Below, piece by piece: positions 11,401-22,144 of a stretch of 64,000 nucleotides of DNA. The stretch's first letter is position 1. Every line of letters starts with the position of its first letter. Location: positions 71,814,412 to 71,878,411 of the forward strand of contig CM043963.1 in NCBI GenBank assembly GCA_014529385.2. Direction: 5' to 3'. A model generated the notes under the pieces. It was not told the origin of the DNA, ran no database searches, and was given only the letters and a program-made list of their open reading frames with translations. The position numbers and the translations under genes are program-made. This stretch comes from Adiantum capillus-veneris. Taxonomy: Eukaryota > Streptophyta > Polypodiopsida > Polypodiales > Pteridaceae.

Positions 11401-11980
11401 CTCATGGGATACGATGTGCTATTGGCCAGATAGGCACATCTTCACACTAGCTGCGGATCGAGACTCGAAGATACAGCGGAGTACCAGCAAGGCCAAGACA
11501 TGCCCCTTGTGTGACATTGAGCCTGAGACAGAGTTGCACTACACATGCCACTGCCCCGTCTACTACGAGATACGAGGCCGCTTCCATTGCTTGTTCAGAG
11601 AGGGCTTTGGACCATTCTCTAGAGTCATGCGGTACGAGGATCAGAGATGCCTGGGTTTGTTTTTGCTCGAGCTGTGCAGACATAGAGAGAGCCTGATGAG
11701 AGGAGAGGCTAGCCAGTCTCAGAGACAGATCACAGACTTCTTTAGAGCTGCCACTGAACACCCGGAGGAGTTACTACCACAGCAGAGCTCGTGGCCTCAC
11801 ACGAGAGGCACATTGATCGACCGAGCGACTGAGCTGGGGAGATCCAGACGCCCACGACTGCGGAGGACTACACAGCATCGACGGAGGCTACATGAGAGGA
11901 TTCGGATCACTTTGGCTCAACATGCACGACGCCCGGTCAGACTACTGACCATGGAGGAGATTGATGAGATCCGCCAGTGA
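8415..11980 (+). pseudogene. LINE copy 1 ORF2: AP endonuclease - reverse transcriptase - CCHC
   Basis: The endonuclease starts with VATWNCNG near 8423 and continues with FYSET, GGVTVLF and LGDFNAR (about 8860), then a VDYVMA block (9103), with frameshifts near 8930 and 9100. The reverse transcriptase shows TIVPMFKSGD and NYRTI (9960-10020), GFRRG, FRKAFDTVP, then GVKQARPLSPTLFG and LISDSPEG (10390-10560). At the catalytic YxDD position the sequence reads CVDV, so the second and third metal ligands are not preserved. The C-terminus has a CCHC knuckle, CPLC-x8-H-x4-C (about 11497-11550), and a Arg-rich tail ending at 11980. At least three frameshifts and several stops make it dead. ORF2 would nick target DNA and prime reverse transcription. 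Confidence 0.85.
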
Positions 11981-12018
11981 CCGATGCTGGATCTCTTGTG
12001 ATCTAGTTATCCCAGCTA

Positions 12019-12024
12019 GCTGCG
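12019..12024. repeat. target-site duplication GCTGCG (left)
   Basis: GCTGCG occurs here and at 12720-12725, flanking the TIR element. Confidence 0.6.
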
Positions 12025-12252
12025 TCATAGTTACCCGGAACGCGGAACGGGAACGGCAACGGGATCCCCGCGGAACGGGGGAACGGCTAGGGGTCCGGAA
12101 CGGGAACGTCGCGGAACGAGAGGTATAAAAAACACCCAAATAGTGCAATTTTTAGCTCCTTGTGTTTAAATACAAGGAGTATTAGAGTGCTTTGACTCTA
12201 ATACTCACAAAAAACTCGTTTTGAAGACCATTCAACCTTGCTATGACTAGAT

Positions 12253-12297
<45 letters not shown>

Positions 12298-12719
12298 TTT
12301 GAGAGAGTGGGAGGGAGAGGAAGAGAGCTTGAAGGCTTGAAGCCTTGAGCCTTGAGAGAGTGAGTCTTGAGAGGGAGAGATCTTGAGAGTGAGAGGGAGA
12401 GAGCTTGAGCCTTGAGGATTAGCTTGTGAAGAGAAAGGGGAAGGGGGGTGCATTTTATGAGTCCTTGAGGCCTTGCACACTTTCAAAAGAAGCCCAAACA
12501 TTTACTTCAATTTTTTCAATTTTTGCCAAATTTGTTTGTAGCCGTTGGCCGTTCCAAGGGCATTCCGGAACGGTCCGGGGGCGTTTCGGAACGTTCCGGA
12601 ACGGCCGTTCCGGTTTGCATTGGCCACCCGGAATGTCAGACATTCCGGAACGTTCGGGAAGGGAACTGCCCCCCGGAACGTCGGAACGGGGGCTAGGGGG
12701 CGTTCCCCGGTAACTATGA
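12025..12719. mobile_element. 695-bp non-autonomous DNA transposon with TIR TCATAGTTACC
   Basis: The left end reads TCATAGTTACC (12025-12035) and the right end reads GGTAACTATGA (12709-12719), an exact 11-bp terminal inverted repeat. It is flanked by a 6-bp duplication, GCTGCG. Both subterminal regions are dense in GGAACG/CGTTCC motifs, and the centre has a GA microsatellite (12253-12292) and AG-rich repeats. No transposase is encoded. It interrupts the 3' UTR of LINE copy 1, so it is younger than that copy. The 6-bp TSD and TIR did not let me name a superfamily. Confidence 0.7.
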
Positions 12720-12825
12720 GCTGCGTAGCTGCTTAGTTCACACCTAGCAGTTTAGGATTCCATAGTATTTTATTTTGTCATTCTGTCATCTTGTTACTTT
12801 GACTTTGTATCAAATCCACCACAGT

Positions 12826-12828
<3 letters not shown>

Positions 12829-12868
<40 letters not shown>
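12829..12868. repeat. (CT)n microsatellite at the 3' end of LINE copy 1
   Basis: This 40-bp CT tract directly follows the LINE 3' UTR. Confidence 0.9.
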
Positions 12869-12870
<2 letters not shown>

Positions 12871-12872
12871 GG

Positions 12873-13338
12873 GGTCTTGAGTTCAACTCTCCTCGTTGAA
12901 TAGATCTTTAAGGTCTCTTGGGATGGCTTCCTACGACTTTAAAATTCTCTTCTTCTCGGGTGTGTGTGTGTGTGTGTGTGTGTTAAGAAGAAGAGGAAAA
13001 TGGTATAACCTTTCTATCACCCAAGTGTGGTAGATTGGTTATGCCATTTCCCTCTTGAATAACAGGTCTTGAGTTCAACTCGAGTCCTCGTTGGATAGAT
13101 CTTTAAGGTCTCTTGGGATGGTTTCCTATGATGTTAAAATTCTCTTCTTCTCGTGTGTGTGTGTGTGTGTGTGTTAATAAGAAGAGGAAAATGGTATAAC
13201 CTTTCTATCACCCAAGTGTGGTAGATTGGTTATGCCATTTCCCTCTTGAATAATAGGTCTTGAGTTCAACTCGAGTCCTCGTCGAATAGATCTTTAAGGT
13301 CTCTTGGGATGGTTTCCTACGACGTAAAAATTCTCTTC
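12873..13338. repeat. tandem repeat, about 191-bp unit, 2.4 copies, with hairpin and (GT)n
   Basis: Units start with GGTCTTGAGTTCAACTC at about 12873, 13065 and 13256. Each full unit holds a GT microsatellite (about 12960-12983 and 13154-13174) and an imperfect inverted repeat: ATGGTATAACC, a loop region, then GGTTATGCCAT. The third copy is cut off by a TTC/CT tract at 13338-13366. The GAGTTCAACTC motif faintly resembles a tRNA B box, which is not enough to call a SINE. Confidence 0.75.
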
Positions 13339-13366
13339 TTCTTCTTCTTCTTCTCTCTCTCTCTCT
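13339..13366. repeat. (TTC)n(CT)n microsatellite immediately 5' of LINE copy 2
   Basis: The tract runs without a gap into ATGGAATTGTAATGG, which is the beginning of the ORF2 homology. Confidence 0.85.
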
Positions 13367-16300
13367 ATGGAATTGTAATGGATCTTTGCGCCTTTATGTA
13401 GGGCCTTTGAGGATAGTTTCACAGGGAGAGACATCATTTTCTACTCTGAGACGCATCAAGCCTCGGGGCAGTCCATGCCCCATGTGAGCGGATACAGATA
13501 GGAGACAACTTGCAGACAGGAGACTCGATTAGAGCGTAGAGGACGAGGTTCAGGAGGAGTGGTAGTCTTATTCAGGGAGGAGCTATAGTCTCTGATACAT
13601 GTAGCTCGGAGGGATGAGCATGCGAGGTACATGTGGGTGAGACTGAAGGCAGAGACGGGCAGATATCTCTACATCGCTATTTGCTATTTTCCTCCTAGTA
13701 TGTCAGTATATGCATCACCTAGAGGACAGTCCCCCTTCTCTATTTTAGATGATGAGATATGGGACTTTTCCAGAGACAGCGACATTATTATCTTGGGGGA
13801 TTTTAATGCTAGGACTATCCACCACCAGACAGTATTCTATGATACCTCAGAGGAGTTGATGCGGGAGCTTGATATTATAGAAATGGGCCTGTCTAGATTA
13901 TCACAGGATGAGCACACTGAGTATGGCAGATACTTGATTGATATGGGGATTGCACATGGATTGGCCATTTTGAATGGCCTACAGAGATTCCTTGTAGCTG
14001 GTGGTTTTACGTGCTTTCCACATCGGCATGGTGCTAGTACAGTGGATTATGTTATGGCTCCGCCAGGACTCATTCCTTTCTTTCAGGATTTCGTGGTGGG
14101 AACTAGACCAGTTGGGGTAGCAGTTAATCATGATATCTTGTCTTTCACTCTATCGTTCCAGTTCAACACAACTCCATTGGGAGAGGCCTCCACTCATACT
14201 CGGTATACCTTCACGAGGGAGACGGATCACGTGTACACTGATGAGATATACAGGTAGCTATGCACTCAAGAGCCAGGACGACCACTAGATGAGCTCACCC
14301 AGATTCTGATAGAGACGCTACATGATGCAGCATCCCCACAACCAGCCTACACGCAGACGATCCGGGAGCATGTCTCAGAACAGTTGGTATGATGAGGAGT
14401 GTAGAGAGACGAGGATCAGATTACAGAGAGAGGTGCTCATGGGTACTACTACACATTGACAGTCACGTATTATCTTCCGCCGCCTGGTGCAACGAAAGAA
14501 GAGGGCTTACCTATCTCAATTAGAGCATGATCTGTATCAGCTGTTTATGAGTCATGACGGCATGGAGGCTTTTCAATGAGCACTCTCCACCGCCGGCCAT
14601 CACTTCCACAGAGACGGGGGAATATGCTACATCTCTCTATACAGCATCCGGGCAGCCACCTCTGCTTGACCCTCCAGAGGCATGCCCAGAAACATGTACT
14701 TTCTTTACTACTGAGAGGGTAAGGAAAGCCATTGACAAGATGAAGACAGGAAGAGCACAGGATCATGATGGTCTGGTAGCAGAGCACTTTATCCATGTCA
14801 GAGATATGCTTGCAGAGCCTCTTGCTATGATGTTTAATAGAGCCATGTATGAGGGTTTCCCTGAGACTTGGAGTATGTCCACTATTGTGCCTATCTTCAA
14901 GTCGGGAGGTCTATGCTTCACGGGAATTACCGAACCATCATGGTCGGTCACACTCTGACTAAGCTATATGCATCAATTCTTGAGCATGAGTTAAGTGGAT
15001 GGGCAGAGAGAGAGGGATACGGGCAGCAGGATAGGCAGGGTTCAAAAGAGGTTTCTCCACTCTTGACAGATTTTGACACTCAGAGCCATTATTGAGGAGG
15101 GTAGACACCATGGCAGGAGGATATATTGTAGCTTTTTGGATTTCCGCAAAGCCTTTGATACAGTGCCACGAGCCAGACTCATACACAGATTGCAAGACAT
15201 GGGGGTGCCCACAGAGTTGATCTGGGGGATCTTAGCTTGACACAGGACAGTGGTAGGACAGGTACGCTCTACTCAGGTCTTGTCCGACATGGTTCACTCC
15301 ACCATTGGGGTGAAGCAGGGTTGTCCCCTATCTCCGACTCTCTTTGGGATATATGTAGATGAGTTTTCAGATTATGTACATACAGAGGGTGATAGAGGTG
15401 CTCAACTTGCAGGGACATGGATTCAGTTGCTATCATATGCTAATGATATTGTGCTGATCTCCGATTCTCCAGAAGGGATGCAGGGTCATTTGGATGCACT
15501 GCATGTATTTGCACGGGACAATGGATTGTCTGTGAACCTTGGTATGACCAAGGTAATGGTGTTTAACACCACGGCGCAGTGGGTAAGGAGGTCCGCCCCC
15601 ACTTTTACATATGGTCGAGAGACTGTGGAGTATGCAGATACATACACTTATCTTGGGGCGGTTTTCAGTGGTCCAGTATTTTCCTTGAGGCGTGCAACAG
15701 ATACGCGATTGACCAGAGCTTATGCAGCATTGGGGAGACTTGAGAGGATATGTTCGCAGGTTCAGTTCTAGGAACCTCGGACAAAGCTTTGGCTCTTTGA
15801 CACTTTGGTCACTTCGGCCATGCTTTACGGAGTAGAGATATGGGCCCTCAGTTGATCATCATAGCAGAGCTGGCAGTACTGATGGATGGAGATGTATGGA
15901 GAAGACCTTGGTGTCTATGATTTCTCAGATGATTAGGGCCAAGGCATCAGTACCACATGACATTGTTAGGGTGGAGCTCGCTGCTCCTCCATTGGTAGTG
16001 GAGGCACTCACTCGATCAGTTTCATTTATGCATAGCACTTGGGCTCTCCCTAGAGACAGATAATGCTCGATTAGCACTAGAGTCTTCGTGACAACTAGCA
16101 TTGCAGGGAGATTGATCATGTTGGTATGCAGAGATGGCATTTTGTTTACAGTTACATGGCTTTAGTATGGACCGGCTACCCCCATTTCAGTACTCTCTGG
16201 ATGTACCCTCCATCCCCCTCACAAGGGCAGAGATTACCAGGCTCATCAGACAGGACTTGATTCAGTTGGATACAAAGAGGACATGGATACAACCTACAGA

Positions 16301-16949
16301 TGAGCTAGGTACGAAGATGACTTTTTGTAGAGAGCATCTTCTCCAAATCACGGAGGATGGTTTTGTGATGAGACCAGGATACATGGATACTCATCTATCC
16401 CACGGGATACGATGTGCTATTGGTCAGATACGCACATCCTCACATCAGCTAGAGATTGAGACAGGCAGATTTAGAGGAGTACCTATTGAGTCCAGGATTT
16501 ATCAGGTGTGCCTGATAGAGCCAGAGGCAGAGCTACATTACATATGTCACTGCCCAGTATACTATGAGATACGACACCGCTTTCACTGTCTATTCAGAGA
16601 GGGTTTTGGGCCACTTTCTAGAGTCATGAGATACGAGGATCAGAGATGCCTCGGATTATAATTACTGGAGATTCGCAAACACGGAGAGGACCTCTTGAAG
16701 AAGGGCACAATGAGAGAGATCCAGCGATAGCGGAAGATCACAGATTTCTTTCATTCATAGACAGAGGAGTTTGAGCAGCCCCCACAGCATAACAACACCA
16801 GAGGCACCAGAGGCATACTGCTTGATCGGGCGATAGAGTTGGGGTTGTCCCGTCGCCCACGGATGAGAGGGCCCTCTCGATATCGAGGCAGATTGCGACA
16901 GAGGATCCATACCATACTGGCGCGACATATGAGCCGTCCCGGATACTGA
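13367..16949 (+). pseudogene. LINE copy 2: ORF2 only (EN-RT-CCHC), 5' truncated at ORF2 start
   Basis: Homology to copy 1 starts within the ATWNCNG-coding segment, so ORF1 is absent. Endonuclease blocks LGDFNAR and STVDYVMAPP lie in the frame 13631-14257. RT blocks are TIVPIFKSGG (about 14880), FRKAFDTVPRARL (about 15145), GVKQGCPLSPTLFG (about 15310) and LISDSPEG (about 15460). The catalytic motif is YAND instead of YADD. The C-terminal knuckle at about 16505-16560 has lost its first cysteine. Frameshifts and stops break it at about 14255, 14395, 14930, 15240, 15770 and 16660. It is a relative of copy 1, not a recent duplicate. Confidence 0.82.
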
Positions 16950-17173
16950 TGTATATGTATATGATGCCTCGACTGTCAGAGAGCTCCATTGTATCAGCTC
17001 ACCCTTTGTCTTCCCTTTGTATTAGTTTTCACCCCACCCCTACCCACTATTTTCTTTTCAGTGCTTTGTACTTTTTGTACCCAGACCTGGTATTAGATTC
17101 ACCACATGTAACCTTTTGGTCTCATAGGTCATTTTGGCCTTTTGAAGATGTTAATATTACATTTCATTTCATT

Positions 17174-17176
<3 letters not shown>
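16950..17176 (+). other. LINE copy 2 3' UTR
   Basis: The UTR ends with GTACCCAGACCTGGTATTAG, then TAGGTCATTTTGGCCTTTTG, a GTTAATATTAC block and TTTCATTTCATTTCAT, before a CT tract. The same ordered blocks end copies 0 and 3. Confidence 0.65.

Positions 17177-17229
<53 letters not shown>
17177..17229. repeat. (CT)n microsatellite between LINE copies 2 and 3
   Basis: This 53-bp CT tract has a LINE 3' end on its left and a truncated LINE of the same family on its right, in the same orientation. Confidence 0.9.
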
Positions 17230-17231
<2 letters not shown>

Positions 17232-17808
17232 GGTCGCTTCCACTCTCTATTCAGAGAGGGCTTTGGACCCTTCTCCAGAGTCATGAGCTATCAGTACCAA
17301 AGATGTCTTGGACCGTACGGCGTATCTACTTGAGTTACACAGACACAGAGATAGTTTACTGAGGAGATCTGGAGAGAAACAATCCCAGAGGCAGATTACA
17401 GATTTCTTCACACCAGACGTTGGACACATAGAGGAGCAGCCACCACTGCAAAGCTCAGCTCATACTCACACCCGTGGTACTCTCATTGACTTAGCATTGG
17501 ACCTAGGGACATTGAGACGCCCACGATTGAGGAGAGGAGCTTCATAGCATCAACGGAGACTACAGCAGAGGATTCGAGCCTTACTATCTCGACATCCAGA
17601 GTACAAAGGAGGATGGATTCATCACCCATTGTTTCAATGGTCACACATACCCCACACAGTTCCAGCTAGTAGCACTTCTAGATTCATTTTCATATCTCTT
17701 TTTTGTACCCAGACATGGTATCAAATTCACCAGTTTGTAACGGAATGGTCTCATAGGTCATTTTGGCCTTTTGGATACGTTAATATATCATTTCATTTCT
17801 CTCTCAAG
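17230..17808 (+). mobile_element. LINE copy 3: 3' fragment of ORF2 plus 3' UTR
   Basis: It starts at the CRFHSLFREGFGPFSRVM-coding region and repeats sequence that copy 2 already contains near 16575-16650. A QSQRQITDFF-type segment follows, then an Arg-rich tail. The 3' UTR has GTACCCAGACATGGTATCAA and TAGGTCATTTTGGCCTTTTG, then ends in TTTCATTTCTCTCTC. It is a separate truncated insertion, head to tail behind copy 2. Confidence 0.7.
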
Positions 17809-20800
17809 GTAAAGGAACATTCACTAAAAAAGGACCAAAGAACCAAGTAGTAAAACAACCAAGCAAGAAGTGGTGTTTGTGCAAGTATATTATTGGAATT
17901 TTTTTCATGTTTATCGTCTGCTGCGCCTGACGCCAACCTTGAGAACATTCTTTTAGACAGCTATGAACTGGCACAGTCTCTGAGCATTGTGGTCACCACC
18001 GTTTTAGATCTTCTTTTAAACTTGCATAGCACCAATGATCTCAACAAACACTCCTAACATTAAGTAATAGCTTTGTATGATTGTGGCTTATGAACCCAGT
18101 AGTACAAAAAGAGGATGTTGGGCATTTGTGAGTTGTCTGCTTTACAAGTTGGTAATGACTAATACCATGAAAACTGCAGCTGCTGTCTCCAGCAAAAATC
18201 AATCGATTTATGCAGCTATAGTATGTATTAAAACATTCTCAGCCATAGTTTGTCTGACAACACTCTTTCATGATTTTGTAGGTCACGAGTGCGATTCTTC
18301 CAAATCCATATGTCTGGCAAGAGAAGCGGAGCGAGCTCTTCAAATCCAAAATGGAAGCAATTCAGAGCTAAGCAAAAGACCTGAAGTTCAATCTGGGGCT
18401 GAGTATTTTGCTTTGCGTTCGTTTCAAGGATTGCAGCTGGATGATGCACAAAGGCCAGTCCAGCATTACGCTGTCGGACAAAAGGGAAGGGCTGCGGCAT
18501 ACTCCGGTGAACCAGCAAAACAACTGGGCTAACCTCAAGGTTCCTTCCAAGCCAGTTTTTCAAATCTTTGGCAGGTGTTCATTATAAACTGCAGGGTGTT
18601 GCATGCAAGTACCCCACCAAGTTTGGCTTTGCTCAAGTTCTTCCATGCACATCTTGTACCAACATGGTTATTGCTTGGTCATTTTCTGTACTAAAAATTC
18701 ACAGAGAAGGCGCACCAGTGATGATGCACGCCTGTCCTCTTCTGACAGTGAACAGATGTGTACGAATGTACTGAGTGTAGCAACAACCATTCGTGGAACT
18801 ACCTATCACGCATACAAGCATGGACATCTATCAGTTCCCAACTGATATGGTGATTGTATGATATTTTTCTGTTGACCTCGTTGTTTTTCACGGGACAGAC
18901 ATTTCTTAAAAGAGAATATATAGTCATCGTTGTTCAACCAACACTATTTTTTGGCACTTGTTTGCAGTCAGAATATGCTTTCTGTTGTTGCATGTTCATC
19001 ATTGGACAGCTTCTTGTTACTTGGTCTCAGGACTATACAACTTCAATGAGGAATTTAATTAGAATATAGGACCATGAATAAAGGATTTCCACTTATGTTA
19101 CCAGAGAATCACAGGAACATGGGACAATGACAGTTATAATCAGCCATGTATCGAACTATATGGATATATTGGAGAGCATGAGCTTAGTCATTAGGTGAAG
19201 AGAGATGGGTTCAAAGCATGGGGCAAGGCAGGTTCTGTCCCCTTGTGGAGTCAACCAAAAATTGTTCATGCTGTGTCATGGGCCAGACTTATGAGGAAAT
19301 TCCAGAATGTTTGGTCTTGTAGGTGATTTAGCGAGGCATCTGAGACTGAATACTAAAAGGTTTGTTGGCTGTAGTGATTTTCGAGGTGGATGGAAGACAT
19401 GCATGCTTGCATGGGCACATATAGGTTAAGATGTGAAAAACAGACTTTTTTGGGAAGTCTCTTCTACAGGTCGAGCAAAGGCATGCATTCCTTTATGCAA
19501 GTAAAGTCTGTTAAATTTGAAACAGTTAAATTCTATTTTCTTCAATTGTTGAAGATTTCCATTTCAAGGTAAACTTATGGGTGGGGGCTTAAATTGCTTT
19601 TAATCATTACCTCATACTTTCAAATAGTAGCCATCATTACCTTGCACTTCCAAATAGTAGCCATCAGTTTCCCTTTTGTCCGGCCACTTGTCACATACGA
19701 CGACATCATCTCAACACACAGGATGTGACCAGACCAAGCAAAATTGTGAGGTGGAAAATATTAATTACTTTTGCTTGTTAATTTGGTTTCCCCTTTGATT
19801 GAAGGCCATGTTATTTACAAGATCTGAGCCATCGCGTGGTTGTGCTCTCTTCTACCATATGAGTTTTATCATTTGTATGTCCCATGACAAGCCATGAGGC
19901 AAAATATTATATGCCCATACTGACGCAAGTGCTTATGCCATAGGCTCAACCAAGAGAAGTCTATAGTGGCCTCACTTGAAACGGATCATTGCAAAAAAGA
20001 GAGTAAAAAATTTGTGAATTAACAAAGTGGCCCATGAGACTAGAAACTGGTGTATGTGTGGTTTGCGCATCATCGCGAAATACAGTGATAAACCTATAAG
20101 TGAAATACTGGTTCAAATGTGCCCAGCTCGTATATGTTTGATGTGCCTTTCTCAATTCGAATGTCTCCCACCAGACATTGCAAACACTCCATCATGTGTG
20201 AGACTCCAATGCAGATGAGACCATCTAAGCTTAAGATAAAAGCGAGATTTGGGATATTGCAGTGAGTGTAACTATCGCTTTTGTACCACGTCCATCCCGA
20301 CAATCTCAATGTCACATTTTAGTTGCACAAATGTGGTGTCAGGGTTGGAAAGTAGAGGTGGCATACTGTTAGATAGTGGCTGGTGCTAGATCTCTTTGAC
20401 ATAGATAATGTTTCACTCAATGCGTAGTTTGGAACTTAGGATGACACAAGAAAGCAAAACCTTGGGAGATTAGTGATTGATATAGGATGGATGTGATGTG
20501 CATGAAAATGTAACAAACCTGTCTTCTTCACAGCTCTTATTGTACAAACATGATCCCTTCTATGTAGATACTTTGTTTTCAAGAGATCTTACGTATCCCT
20601 TTTGAGACGGATGCTATTTCAAACATGAATGCTCTCGCATTTCATGTTACCAAGTATGAAGTTTGACATCAGCATCCTTTCAAGCTTATAACTAGTGACT
20701 TATTGATGTCAAATATGATCACTTGAGGGCTTATCAATAATATAATTGATTTTACATCAATCGAAGCGAGAATAATAGTAATACAAGATGAAATTAGACA

Positions 20801-20830
20801 AGTTTTATGAGGTTTTTTAGCCCCAAAGGG
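17809..20830. other. unassigned DNA, possibly with decayed host exons
   Basis: No transposon domain was recognised. At 18270-18281 a pyrimidine-rich stretch ending TTTTGTAG looks like a splice acceptor. It is followed by a frame reading ILPNPYVWQEKRSELFKSKM, and near 18706-18757 by a short Ser/Asp/Arg-rich frame (RRRTSDDARLSSSDSEQ) after a CACAG. These could be exons of an unknown host gene. No donor sites or similarity confirm it. Confidence 0.25.
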
Positions 20831-20839
20831 GGCCACAAC

Positions 20840-21691
20840 TGGTACTGGTATATTGGTACTGCTATATTGCAATACTCATATATGTATACTGGTACTAGTC
20901 TCATATTTTAGTGCTAGTACTGGTGCTGGTAGTAGTGATATTGATAGTACTGGTACTGGTATACTGCTATATTGGTACTAGTATATTGGTATTGATACAC
21001 CAAAGAATCCTTTTAAATAACAAAGACACTAGAAACTATGTCAATGAATAGGTGATATAATTCCCATTCATAGTACAAAACAGTCTTTATACACAAGTAT
21101 TAAAATCAAGAGCCAGAAGATATAAAAGTCCGCCATCGTGAAGGAACATTGAAAACTATAGTTGAGAAGGTAACCCTCACCTAAGGGTTAGAAGAAGTAG
21201 CCAACTATTCCCATAGCAGTCATACATCGACTTAGTATAGTCAAGAACATGCATGAGTCCTATACTGCAATATTGCTATACTGGTACTGGTATCCTAGTA
21301 CTGCTATACTACTATACTAGTATATGTATACTGGTATACTGGGATTGGTCACAAATTTTCACTGCTAGTACTGGTATTGGTAGTACTGGTATACTAGTAT
21401 TGGTATATTGGTACTGATACACCAAAGAATCCTTTCAAATTACAAAAGACACTAGAAATTACGTCAATGAAAAGGTGGTATAATTTTCATTCATCGTACA
21501 GAACAGTCTTTATACACAAGTACTAAAATCAAGAGCCTAAAGATATAAAAGTCTGCCATCTTCAAGCCAAGGAACATTGAAAACCATAGTTGAGAAGGTA
21601 ACCCTCACCTAGGGGTCAAAAGAAGTAGGCAACTATTCCCATAACAGTCATACATCAACTTCGTATATTCAAGAACATGCATGAGTTCTAC
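20840..21691. repeat. tandem duplication, period about 422 bp, with TACTGGTA-rich minisatellite
   Basis: GATACACCAAAGAATCC occurs at 20994 and about 21416, followed in both copies by the same 250-plus bases (ATACACAAGTA-TAAAATCAAGAGCC, AGATATAAAAGTC, GTAACCCTCACCTA, AAGAACATGCATGAGT). Each copy is preceded by an array of imperfect TACTGGTA/TATTGGTA units. No coding potential was seen. Confidence 0.8.
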
Positions 21692-21889
21692 TACCATATC
21701 AATGGTAAATCACAACACAACCAAGCAGCTCGAAAAGTAGTCCATATTGGAGACAAAGTCACCTGAGATTGAGTCAAAGCAACTAGCTCCACAATAGCTT
21801 GCTTGTCTTTGCCTTTTGCAATAGAGCCAACAACACACACCCTTGCGAGTTAAATCCTCACACTCTCAAGGTATAGACAACCTTTCACT

Positions 21890-21926
<37 letters not shown>

Positions 21927-22097
21927 TAGACGCACACTTGTACCAATGCTAAGTGAGCATGGAAGCTCACCTTTTAAAGGCTTCGGTGCTAGTAGCCACA
22001 TTCCATTCATAGCAACAAGGAGGGTCTGTCTTCAAGAGGGCAAGGCGGGTCCGTCTTTAAGAGGGGAAGAACCAACAGCGCCTCCTCGTACAGGAGA

Positions 22098-22144
<47 letters not shown>

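Larger units (their letters stand above)
11981..12828 (+). other. LINE copy 1 3' UTR, split by a TIR element
   Basis: The UTR runs 11981-12024 and resumes at 12726. The distal part contains CTTTGTATCAAATCCACCAC, comparable to GGTATCAAATTCACC of copy 3, and then enters a CT tract at 12829. It lacks the TAGGTCATTTTGGCC block present in the other copies, so its 3' end differs. Confidence 0.6.

Noticed and set aside
12873-13338. tRNA-derived SINE
   Set aside because: The only hint is a weak B-box-like GAGTTCAACTC; no A box at the right distance and no tail were seen.
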